Shown here: piece by piece, positions 1 through 6,956 of the stretch
Layout of the letters: each line of letters starts with the position of its first letter
Position numbering within the stretch: the first letter of the stretch is position 1
Source: Pseudomonadota bacterium
GTDB lineage: Bacteria > Desulfobacterota > Desulfobacteria > Desulfobacterales > C00003060
DNA: 7,175 nt
Assembly (NCBI GenBank): GCA_015222985.1
Contig: JADFWI010000184.1
Span: forward strand, 1-7,175
Direction: 5' to 3'
The notes under the pieces: generated by a model
Seen by the model: the letters and a program-made list of their open reading frames with translations, nothing else
The model's database searches: none
What the model was told of the DNA's origin: nothing
Program-made: the position numbers and the translations under genes

Positions 1-1316
1 CCCAAAGCTGCCACAAAGGCATCGAGGCTGTTGTATTTCACGGAATCTGCGCCGATCTCATCGGCTATCCGGGCTTCGAGACTCCTTAGCTCTTCCATGG
101 ACGTGATATCCCCGGACTTGATATAGCGCCTGGCTGCCAGCTCTTTATGACTGCGCGTGGAAACGCCGAAACTACAGGGACACATGAGAGGCGGACAGGC
201 AATGCGCACGTGGACCTCCTTGGCCCCTGCCTTTTTCATGTCCCGGACCTTGTAGAAAATCTGGGTGCCTCGGACAATCGAATCATCGCACAGGACTATC
301 CGCTTGCCCTTCACTGCATAATGCAGCACAGACAGCTTGCGCTTAGCCATCTTTTCACGGGCAAGCTGACTCGATTGCGTATAGCTCCGGTCTGCGTATC
401 GATTATAAAGAAAGACCTCCTGGTAATTGATCTTTGAGTGTTTGTGATAGCCCAGGGCATGGCCAATCCCTGACATGGGCACGGCAGACACAATATCAGC
501 CTCCAGCCCTCCTTCCTCGATGTCTCGTCTTGCCAGGCTCTCGCCCAGGTTGTTCCGGGCCTCCTGGACGTAAACACCATCTATTATGGAATCGAGGCTT
601 GCCGTATAGGCCCATTCAAAGGCACAATGAGCGCTACGCGGGGAATCAAGCTGCGCCATGGTCTGAAATCCCCTGTCATTTATCAGGATAATCTCCCCCG
701 GACGGATATCTCGAAGAATCTCCATCTCCAGGTTCTGAATCGCCCTCGATTCCGATGCAACCACATACCTTCCCGGGCCTTGCCCCATGATGAGCGGTCG
801 GAACCCATAGATATCCCGGGCCGCATAGATACCATCCTTGCACACAACCAGAAGCGAATAGGCCCCTTTCACCTTTCTAGCAAGGGCATGGATGCCTGCA
901 ACCACGTCCGGCTCTTCCATGATGATTTTGGAAATCACTTCAATGTTGTATCCCTGATAGAAGGCCTTGCCACGGGCCTTCATATCTGCGATCAGCTCAT
1001 CGGCGTTCAGCACGTTGCCGCTGAACGCCACGGCAATCTCCCCCAGTTGGCACTGCCATCTGACGGGCTGACGCTCCCACAGGCTCACATGCCCGATGCC
1101 CCACCTTCCATTCAGATATTTAAACTCTTCAGACTTAAACGTAGCGGCGACTTTACCGTAGTGAGTAAGTTGACGGATACTCCCGTCAAAGGTGGAAATA
1201 CCGCAGTACTCCTGTCCGCGGTGCTGGAGAAAATCAATCCCCTGAAAAATGTCATGGACACATTCAGTATCTGAATATAGGCCGAAGACCCCGCAGTTAT
1301 CTTGCAATGACTTCAT
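1..1316 (-). CDS. purF: PurF-like amidophosphoribosyltransferase (partial, C-terminus beyond window)
   Basis: The open frame runs without interruption from ATG at 1316 to the left edge (438 codons); the family is usually about 470-500 residues, so only the C-terminal tail is missing. PurF converts PRPP and glutamine to phosphoribosylamine, the first step of purine synthesis, in the cytoplasm. Residues 8-12 (CGVFG) give the N-terminal nucleophile Cys8 after a short removable leader, and QHRGQ (31-35) is the conserved glutaminase Arg motif. The PRPP-binding motif CDDSIVRGT is at 343-351. Cys231 and Cys381 align with two of the four Fe-S ligands of Bacillus subtilis PurF; the other two would be off the window. 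Three glutaminase motifs are altered: GHVSL (75-79), FSGN (98-101) and YNIE (123-126) where PurF normally has GHVRY, HNGN and SDTE. Overall it is a divergent PurF, perhaps a paralogue. An in-frame stop lies shortly upstream of the ATG, so the start is secure, although the ribosome site is weak (GGGG about 8 bases before). It lies 81 bases after carB. Confidence 0.9.
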   Translation of the reverse strand, partial: MKSLQDNCGVFGLYSDTECVHDIFQGIDFLQHRGQEYCGISTFDGSIRQLTHYGKVAATFKSEEFKYLNGRWGIGHVSLWERQPVRWQCQLGEIAVAFSGNVLNADELIADMKARGKAFYQGYNIEVISKIIMEEPDVVAGIHALARKVKGAYSLLVVCKDGIYAARDIYGFRPLIMGQGPGRYVVASESRAIQNLEMEILRDIRPGEIILINDRGFQTMAQLDSPRSAHCAFEWAYTASLDSIIDGVYVQEARNNLGESLARRDIEEGGLEADIVSAVPMSGIGHALGYHKHSKINYQEVFLYNRYADRSYTQSSQLAREKMAKRKLSVLHYAVKGKRIVLCDDSIVRGTQIFYKVRDMKKAGAKEVHVRIACPPLMCPCSFGVSTRSHKELAARRYIKSGDITSMEELRSLEARIADEIGADSVKYNSLDAFVAAL

Positions 1317-1356
1317 GGGCTTGCCCCGCGTGACTAATAGTTATTTGTTATTCCGC

Positions 1357-1377
1357 CATCCGGCATCCGGCATCTGG
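1357..1377. repeat. Three-unit heptamer tandem repeat in carB-purF gap
   Basis: In the 81-base gap between carB and purF the plus strand reads CATCCGG, CATCCGG, CATCTGG back to back. The first two units are identical and the third differs at one base. It lies about 40 bases upstream of the purF start on the transcribed strand. No known protein site is recognised. Such short arrays can vary in copy number by slippage. Confidence 0.75.
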
Positions 1378-1397
1378 TTTTCAATTTCCAAAACCAC

Positions 1398-4300
1398 TCA
1401 CCCAATATCCCCATGATAGCGCTGAAGAGACTTCACCCTGCCATGCCCATCACGAAAAGCTGCAATCCCCCTGGCCGCGGCAATGGCCGCAGCCGTTGTC
1501 GTGATGTATGGCACCTTATACTTGATCGCGGCCTTTCGGATGTATGAATCGTCGTGCTTGCTCAGTTTGCCGCTGGGGGTATTGATAATCAGGTGAATCT
1601 CATCGTTCTTTATCCCATCAACAATATTCGGCCGGCCTTCGTGCACCTTGCGGATCGGTTCGGTCTCAATACCGTGTTCGGCGAGAAACTTGTGGGTCCC
1701 TTCAGTCGCTTTGATCGTAAAGGCAAGTTCGTCAAACCGCCTGACCACATCCAGAACCGCATGCTTGTCTTTATCGGATACGGTGATGAGCACGGTCCCG
1801 CCGGAAGGAAGGCATTGTTGAGCTCCCTCTTGGGCCTTATAAAAGGCGAGACCAAACCGGTCGGCGAGACCAAGGACTTCGCCAGTAGATCGCATCTCCG
1901 GCCCGAGGAGCGGGTCGACCTCCGGGAACATGTTAAAGGGGAAGACCGCCTCCTTGACACCAAAATGAGGTATCGATCTCGGCTTGATATCAAGGTCTGC
2001 AAGCTTCTTGCCGAGCATGAGCTGGGTGGCCAATCGGGCCATAGAGATGTTGCAGACCTTTGAAACCAGGGGTACGGTCCTTGACGCTCGGGGATTAGCT
2101 TCAAGGATGTATACCGTATCGTCTGCTATTGCGTACTGAATGTTCATCAGGCCGACCACACCGAGTTCCACCGCGATCTTTTTCGTATACTCGCAAATGG
2201 TATCAATGTGCCTGGCGGGAATGCTGATGGGAGGTATCACGCACGCCGAGTCACCGGAGTGTATCCCTGCCAGTTCGATATGTTCCATCACGGCAGGCAC
2301 AAAGGCATCCGTGCCATCTGAAATGGCGTCTGCTTCGGCCTCGATGGCGTTTTCTAGAAACCTGTCAATCAAAATCGGCCGTTCAGGCGTTACGTCCACG
2401 GCTACTGCCACGTAATGTTTCAGCATTTCCTCGTCATGGATGACTTCCATGGCCCGCCCCCCCAGGACATAAGATGGCCGAACCATGAGGGGATAGCCGA
2501 TCCTTTCAACCACACGAAGCGCCTCTTCCAATGTGCTCGCCATACCCGATTCGGGCTCAGGGATACCGAGCTTTGCCATCATCTTCCGGAAGCGGTCCCG
2601 GTCCTCGGCGAGATCTATGGTCTCAGGGGAAGTGCCAATGATCTTGACTCCCGCTTCGGCCAGTTCGTTGGCGATGTTGAGCGGTGTCTGCCCCCCGAAC
2701 TGGACGATGACCCCTTCCGGCTTTTCCTTTTCGTAGATGCTCAACACATCTTCAACCGTAAGAGGCTCGAAGTACAGCTTGTCTGACGTATCGTAGTCCG
2801 TTGAAACGGTCTCGGGGTTGCAGTTCACCATGATCGACTCGAACCCCTCGTCACGCAGTGCAAAGGCGGCGTGAACACAACAATAATCAAACTCTATTCC
2901 CTGTCCTATACGGTTAGGCCCGCCTCCCAGGACCATGATCTTGCGCCTCGTGCTCGTTTCCACCTTGTCAGGGGCGTTATAGGTGGAAAAATAGTAGGCT
3001 GCATCCTCCACGCCACTCACCGGCACAGGTTCCCACGCCTCGACCACGCCCAGAGAAGTGCGCCGCTCCCTGATGTCCCTTTCGGGCAAGTCGAGAATCT
3101 CTGACAGGTACCGGTCTGAGAACCCGTCTTTCTTGGCCTGTGTTAGAAGATCGTCAGGCAGGGCGTTCCCCTTATACTTCAGGATCTCTTCCTCAAGGTC
3201 CACCAGCTCCTTCATCTGCTCAATGAACCAGGGCTTGATAAAGGTCCTCTCATAGAGCGTCTCCACGCTGACTCCCTTTCTGAGGGCCTCGTACATGATA
3301 AATTGCCTCTCGCTGGAGGGCTCTGCCAGCAACTCCATCAACTCATCCAGTGGCCTTTCATTAAAGTCCTTGGCAAAGCCGAGCCCGTAGCGGCCGTTTT
3401 CCAGGGAGCGAATCGACTTCTGGAAGGCCTCTTTGTAGTTCTTGCCAATGCTCATGACCTCGCCCACGGCGCGCATCTGGGTGCCCAATTTGTCTTCAGA
3501 GCCCTCAAACTTTTCAAAGGCCCATCGGGCAAACTTGACTACTACATAGTCGCCCCACGGTGTATATTTATCCAGGGTTCCTTCCCGCCAGTAAGGGATC
3601 TCATCGAGCGTCATTCCTCCAGCCAGCATGGCAGAGATAAGGGCGATGGGAAAACCCGTGGCCTTGGAAGCAAGGGCAGACGAACGCGACGTCCTTGGGT
3701 TGATTTCAATTACGACCACACGACCGGTCTTGGGGTCATGGGCAAATTGAATATTCGTGCCACCGATCACGCGAATAGCCTCGACAATGTCGTAGGACCA
3801 TTTCTGAAGCCGCTTTTGCAGGTCAGGGTCTATGGTGAGCATAGGGGCCGTGCAATAGGAGTCACCCGTGTGCACGCCCATGGCATCCACATTCTCGATA
3901 AAACAAACGGTAATCATCTGGTTCTTGGCATCCCGCACGACCTCCAGTTCCAGCTCCTCCCACCCAAGGACGGATTCTTCTACCAGCACCTGACCCACCA
4001 TGCTCGCCGAGAGCCCGCGGCTGGCAATAGTTTGCAATTCCTCCACATTGTACACCAGACCACCGCCTGTTCCTCCCATGGTGTAAGCAGGGCGGATGAC
4101 CACAGGGTAGTCAAGTTCAGCGGCGATTTTTTCAGCCTCCTTCACGCTGAAGGCAGGTTTGCTCCTGGGCATCTCGATCCCGAGCCGGTTCATGGTATCT
4201 TTGAATGCGATCCGGTCCTCGCCGCGCTTGATGGCATCTATCTCAACACCGATTATCTTAACCCCGTATTTTTCGAGCACGCCTGTGCGTGCCAGCTCTG

Positions 4301-4598
4301 AGGAAAGGTTCAGACCTGACTGCCCGCCCAGGTTGGGAAGAAGCGCATCCGGCCTCTCTTCTTCTATGATCTCGGTCATAACCTGGAGGTTCAAAGGCTC
4401 AATATAGGTCACGTCGGCCATGCCGGGGTCGGTCATGATGGTTGCAGGGTTGGAATTGACCAGCACAATCTCGTAACCGAGCTTGCGAAGGGCCTTACAG
4501 GCCTGGGTGCCCGAATAATCGAACTCGCAAGCCTGGCCTATTACAATCGGCCCGGAACTGATAATCATGACTTTCTTGATGTCGTCACGTCTTGGCAT
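1398..4598 (-). CDS. carB: Carbamoyl-phosphate synthase large subunit
   Basis: A complete 1066-residue CarB (E. coli CarB is 1073). It makes carbamoyl phosphate from bicarbonate, two ATP and ammonia for pyrimidine and arginine synthesis, as the partner of the glutaminase subunit CarA, which is not in this window. The protein has the expected internal duplication. The first half starts at SSGPIVIGQACEFDYSG (14-30) and has ATP-grasp residues Arg129, Arg169, the glycine loop 175-180, Glu215 and His243 at the E. coli positions. The second half starts near 551 with GGGPNRIGQGIEFDY (557-571) and carries PSYVLGGRAME (707-717). A C-terminal MGS-like allosteric domain spans about 934-1066; Lys945, Thr965, Thr968, Lys984 and Asn1006 match the E. 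coli IMP/UMP-binding residues, so nucleotide and ornithine-type control is plausible, although Pro1008 replaces E. coli Thr1017. The ATG at 4598 has AAAAGGA (4606-4612) seven bases upstream. It follows hisF by 112 bases. No frameshift or missing catalytic residue was seen. Confidence 0.98.
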   Translation of the reverse strand: MPRRDDIKKVMIISSGPIVIGQACEFDYSGTQACKALRKLGYEIVLVNSNPATIMTDPGMADVTYIEPLNLQVMTEIIEEERPDALLPNLGGQSGLNLSSELARTGVLEKYGVKIIGVEIDAIKRGEDRIAFKDTMNRLGIEMPRSKPAFSVKEAEKIAAELDYPVVIRPAYTMGGTGGGLVYNVEELQTIASRGLSASMVGQVLVEESVLGWEELELEVVRDAKNQMITVCFIENVDAMGVHTGDSYCTAPMLTIDPDLQKRLQKWSYDIVEAIRVIGGTNIQFAHDPKTGRVVVIEINPRTSRSSALASKATGFPIALISAMLAGGMTLDEIPYWREGTLDKYTPWGDYVVVKFARWAFEKFEGSEDKLGTQMRAVGEVMSIGKNYKEAFQKSIRSLENGRYGLGFAKDFNERPLDELMELLAEPSSERQFIMYEALRKGVSVETLYERTFIKPWFIEQMKELVDLEEEILKYKGNALPDDLLTQAKKDGFSDRYLSEILDLPERDIRERRTSLGVVEAWEPVPVSGVEDAAYYFSTYNAPDKVETSTRRKIMVLGGGPNRIGQGIEFDYCCVHAAFALRDEGFESIMVNCNPETVSTDYDTSDKLYFEPLTVEDVLSIYEKEKPEGVIVQFGGQTPLNIANELAEAGVKIIGTSPETIDLAEDRDRFRKMMAKLGIPEPESGMASTLEEALRVVERIGYPLMVRPSYVLGGRAMEVIHDEEMLKHYVAVAVDVTPERPILIDRFLENAIEAEADAISDGTDAFVPAVMEHIELAGIHSGDSACVIPPISIPARHIDTICEYTKKIAVELGVVGLMNIQYAIADDTVYILEANPRASRTVPLVSKVCNISMARLATQLMLGKKLADLDIKPRSIPHFGVKEAVFPFNMFPEVDPLLGPEMRSTGEVLGLADRFGLAFYKAQEGAQQCLPSGGTVLITVSDKDKHAVLDVVRRFDELAFTIKATEGTHKFLAEHGIETEPIRKVHEGRPNIVDGIKNDEIHLIINTPSGKLSKHDDSYIRKAAIKYKVPYITTTAAAIAAARGIAAFRDGHGRVKSLQRYHGDIG

Positions 4599-4605
4599 AG
4601 AATTG

Positions 4606-4612
4606 TCCTTTT
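4606..4612 (-). promoter_or_regulatory. carB ribosome-binding site
   Basis: AAAAGGA on the minus strand ends seven bases before the carB ATG. It supports the start that gives the canonical MPRRDDIKKV N-terminus. No convincing promoter was found in the 112-base hisF-carB gap, which fits read-through from hisF. Confidence 0.7.
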
Positions 4613-4710
4613 ACCATCTATGTTGCGGTCTGACATAAATGGCGTTTCTTGCCGAGTAAATTGTCCGATACACTCCAGCACTCCATAGCCGTCTGGAATT
4701 GTAGTAAGCT

Positions 4711-5475
4711 TTATAAATTAACCTGCAGACCCTTTTCTTGCAAGTACTCCTTAACCTGACCGATGCTGAAGATGCGATAGTGAAAGACCGAGGCGGCCAG
4801 CAAGATCTGAGCGCCTCCCTGGGCAACGGCCTCATAAAAATGCTCCAGAGTTCCCGCCCCTCCTGAGGCAACCACCGGCACGTTAACAGCATCTGAAATG
4901 GCTTTTGTAAACTCCAAATCGTAGCCGGCCTGAGTTCCGTCACCGTCCATGCTTGTCGGCAGGATAGTTCCAGCGCCCAGCTCCTGGCATTGCTTGGCCC
5001 AGGCCACAGCATCCTTGCCGACTGGTTTCGTGCCACCTGAAACAACCAGTTCAAATCCGGATGGCATCTCCTTGTTCCGCCTGGCATCAACGGCCACGGT
5101 CACCTTCTGCGAGCCAAACGCCTTTGCCGCTTCTGCGACCAGGTCCGGGTTCTTGACTGCAGCGCTGTTCATGGAAACATTGTCAGCACCAGCCTCCAAA
5201 ACCAATTCAATGTCTTCCAGGCTTCCGATGCCGCCACCTACTGTCAAAGGGATGTCTATGACTAATGAGACATTCTTAACCCATTCCAACCGGGTCTTCC
5301 GGTTTTCCAGGGTTGCTGCGATATCCAGCATGGCCAATTCATCGGCCCCCTCCTTCTGATACAATGCTGCGTTTTCTACAGGATCGCCTGCGTCTTTTAG
5401 ATCAACAAAATGAATCCCCTTCACTACCCGACCCTTTTTCATATCCAGGCAGGGCATAATCTTGATTGTATCCAC
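4711..5475 (-). CDS. hisF: HisF-type imidazole glycerol phosphate synthase cyclase subunit
   Basis: A complete 254-residue (beta/alpha)8-barrel protein, the usual HisF length. HisF uses ammonia to turn PRFAR into imidazole glycerol phosphate (histidine pathway) and AICAR (a purine intermediate), with HisH as glutaminase partner. Catalytic Asp11 (PCLDMKKGRVVKG, 8-20) and Asp130 (VTVAVDARR, 125-133) fall at exactly the Thermotoga maritima positions. Phosphate-binding glycine loops are at TVGGGIGS (78-85) and VVASGGAGT (201-209), and SMDGDGTQAGYD is at 175-186. Oddities: of the four ammonia-gate residues (R5, E46, K99, E167 in T. maritima) only Glu46 is kept; the others read Lys5, Asn99 and Thr170. 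The sequence also has ILPTS where HisF normally has ILLTS. There is no hisH, hisA or other histidine gene nearby. The start is GTG at 5475, supported by a strong AAAGGAGG four bases upstream. It could be the housekeeping HisF or a paralogue with another ammonia source or substrate, as seen for HisF homologues in surface-sugar clusters. Confidence 0.93.
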   Translation of the reverse strand: MDTIKIMPCLDMKKGRVVKGIHFVDLKDAGDPVENAALYQKEGADELAMLDIAATLENRKTRLEWVKNVSLVIDIPLTVGGGIGSLEDIELVLEAGADNVSMNSAAVKNPDLVAEAAKAFGSQKVTVAVDARRNKEMPSGFELVVSGGTKPVGKDAVAWAKQCQELGAGTILPTSMDGDGTQAGYDLEFTKAISDAVNVPVVASGGAGTLEHFYEAVAQGGAQILLAASVFHYRIFSIGQVKEYLQEKGLQVNL

Positions 5476-5479
5476 GGTG

Positions 5480-5487
5480 CCTCCTTT
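5480..5487 (-). promoter_or_regulatory. hisF ribosome-binding site deciding a GTG start
   Basis: AAAGGAGG on the minus strand, nearly a full anti-16S match, lies four bases before GTG at 5475. The next in-frame Met is residue 7, inside the first barrel strand, so the GTG is the start. Confidence 0.8.
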
Positions 5488-5505
5488 CTATTCCACATGT
5501 GTGCC

Positions 5506-5557
5506 TGACAAACGGTTCTTGTCAAAGCTTGCTACCCGAAATTATGTGATTTGTCAA
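5506..5557 (-). promoter_or_regulatory. Possible hisF operator/promoter region
   Basis: The 121-base gap upstream of hisF holds an inverted repeat TGACAA-N7-TTGTCA (5506-5524), and a further TTGTCA copy lies near 5551-5556. Read on the minus strand there are two TTGACA boxes (5552-5557 and 5520-5525). The first is followed 17 bases later by TAGCAA, a poor -10; a CATAAT at 5541-5546 has no good -35. A promoter for the hisF-carB-purF unit is expected here, but no single arrangement is convincing. Confidence 0.3.
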
Positions 5558-5596
5558 ACCGGCCAGATTGCAGTCGCAATTCGTTTTCACAAGGCA

Positions 5597-6748
5597 TTAC
5601 ACGAAATCTGAAAGAAACGAGTGGGCTGAACATAGCCTGATACCTTCCTTCGTAATCAGATCCATATCATTTTCAAGTGATACCTGTGACGCCTGCACGG
5701 AGGGGAAGCGAACCTTCAAATAGTTGAGTGATCGGCTGATACTCTTGCCGGATTTTCTGCATTCGACAAAATGAACAGGACTTCCGTCTTCAACAATAAC
5801 GAAATCCACCTCTCGTCTGTCCACATCCCTGAAATAGCGAAGCTCTATATCTCGGCCCTCGGTATCCTGCAAGAAAAAGCACCATTTCAAGAGATGACAG
5901 GCCACAAGGTTCTCAAATCGCTTTCCCGTATCCTTAACCACTGTCCAGTCGAGATGATAATGCTTTGCTTCCTTCTTTACTGCCCTTATCTTGGGCGCTC
6001 CGAACGGATATATCCGGAAAATCATGTAGAGATTTTCAAGCATGCCAATCCACCGCGATACGGATTGATGTGAAACCTGCAAGTCTTCTCTCAGTGCATT
6101 GATTGACAGTGGAGAACCGACCAGTTCAGGAAGACGCAGTACCATTTTTTCGATAATGCCCAGATCCTGAACATTCTCAAGATCGGCCAGTTCTTCCCTC
6201 ACAATCTGTGAACGGAATTCCCTGCTCCATCGCTTGCTCTCTGTTTCCGACTGCAGCATGAACGGTTCGGGGAATCCCCCATAAACAAGAAGATCCAACA
6301 CGGTTGATGGTGCCGGCATGGCCAGTTCAGTGTATGTCAAAGGGAAAAGCCGGAAAAAATGATAACGCCCCTGCAGGGAATCGCCCCCGCGACGGTAATA
6401 GTCAAGCCGTGCGCTACCGGTAACAAGGATGTGAAGTTCATCGCCGCGTTTATCATACAAGCCCTTTACGACTTGTCGCCACCGCGAGTATTTGTGAATT
6501 TCATCGAGGATCAGATATCCAGGCCCCGCGGGAAATCGCTCAATGAGAATATTCTCCCTGTCCTCGGCCGCATCCCAGTTCAGATAACGCGTTTCTGTGT
6601 CATACCCCGCCTGATGACAAAGCTGCTTTGCCATCGTCGTTTTTCCGGTCTGTCGCGGCCCACCGACAAAGACCATCTTACGTTTCAAATCGGCGGATAC
6701 ATTCTTTTCGATATACCTTGGCAGATAACCAACCAATTTTACCCCCAT
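5597..6748 (-). CDS. AAA family ATPase with DUF4143 domain
   Basis: A 383-residue protein when started at ATG 6748. It belongs to the AAA_14/DUF4143 ATPase family, which is common and often multicopy in anaerobic bacteria and archaea; its cellular role is not established. Numbering from this ATG, the Walker A loop GGPRQTGKTT is at 29-38, Walker B YLILDEI at 78-84, and a sensor-like ILVTGSARLD at 107-116. A winged-helix-like stretch (about 218-245, SINALREDLQVSHQSVSRW) precedes the DUF4143 region, which has FENLVACHL near 278 and a nuclease-fold-like pair, EVDFVI near 313 and VECRKSGK near 328. The last motif normally reads E-V/I-K; here it is ECRK, so any nuclease activity is doubtful. The frame is open upstream to a TTG at 6838, but a strong promoter inside that extension argues for the ATG at 6748. 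No clear Shine-Dalgarno precedes it. It sits 121 bases upstream of hisF and shows no functional link to it; by eye it is less GC-rich than carB, so it may have been acquired. Confidence 0.85.
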   Translation of the reverse strand: MGVKLVGYLPRYIEKNVSADLKRKMVFVGGPRQTGKTTMAKQLCHQAGYDTETRYLNWDAAEDRENILIERFPAGPGYLILDEIHKYSRWRQVVKGLYDKRGDELHILVTGSARLDYYRRGGDSLQGRYHFFRLFPLTYTELAMPAPSTVLDLLVYGGFPEPFMLQSETESKRWSREFRSQIVREELADLENVQDLGIIEKMVLRLPELVGSPLSINALREDLQVSHQSVSRWIGMLENLYMIFRIYPFGAPKIRAVKKEAKHYHLDWTVVKDTGKRFENLVACHLLKWCFFLQDTEGRDIELRYFRDVDRREVDFVIVEDGSPVHFVECRKSGKSISRSLNYLKVRFPSVQASQVSLENDMDLITKEGIRLCSAHSFLSDFV

Positions 6749-6783
6749 CCAAAAATACAGCCGAGTAATTTCCGATTGGGGTA

Positions 6784-6813
6784 AGTATACCCATTCCCCA
6801 TTGCAACTGTCAA
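6784..6813 (-). promoter_or_regulatory. Sigma70-like promoter of the ATPase gene
   Basis: On the minus strand TTGACA (6808-6813) is followed after 18 bases by TATACT (6784-6789): a perfect -35 and a five-of-six -10. Transcription would start near 6777, giving a leader of about 29 bases before ATG 6748. A palindrome GGGTA-AGTA-TACCC (6779-6792) covers the -10 box and could be an operator, which would allow repression. Confidence 0.65.
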
Positions 6814-6884
6814 CACCAAAAAAACAGGGTCGCAACAATTCTTACGAGGGTTTCAATGGGCACTCTCCCTTAATCGTAAAGAAT

Positions 6885-6903
6885 CCACGCCCAGAGGACG
6901 TGG
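6885..6903. repeat. CCACG/CGTGG hairpin
   Basis: CCACG (6885-6889) pairs with CGTGG (6899-6903); after one C-A mismatch, CC (6891-6892) pairs with GG (6896-6897), leaving a three-base AGA loop. There is no T-run on either side, so it is not a typical terminator. It may be part of a dispersed repeat family. Confidence 0.45.
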
Positions 6904-6956
6904 CCTTGATTTGCGCCCTTGAAGGGGGCCGGGCGTTCGCAAGCTCATGAATGACT

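Noticed and set aside
311..580. 89-codon minus-strand open frame, which might suggest a frameshifted purF
   Set aside because: The PurF frame itself translates without a stop from 1316 to 1, so there is no frameshift; this is an off-frame shadow.
627..1274. 215-codon open frame on the plus strand
   Set aside because: It lies antisense to the PurF-like gene, which reads continuously with Cys, QHRGQ and PRPP motifs on the minus strand.
1554..2063. Plus-strand open frame, and an overlapping minus-strand frame at 1610-2104
   Set aside because: Both lie within the carB C-terminal region in other frames and show no family features.
3303..4301. 332-codon open frame on the plus strand
   Set aside because: It is fully antisense to carB, whose motifs are intact. 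Its product has no recognisable domain and a composition typical of a reverse-frame shadow in GC-rich code.
4611..5090. 159-codon minus-strand open frame overlapping the end of hisF
   Set aside because: It is a shifted frame of hisF; the hisF frame has both catalytic Asp residues and a strong ribosome site.
6749..6838. TTG-initiated N-terminal extension of the ATPase
   Set aside because: A strong promoter lies inside it, and the added residues have no counterpart in the family as I know it.
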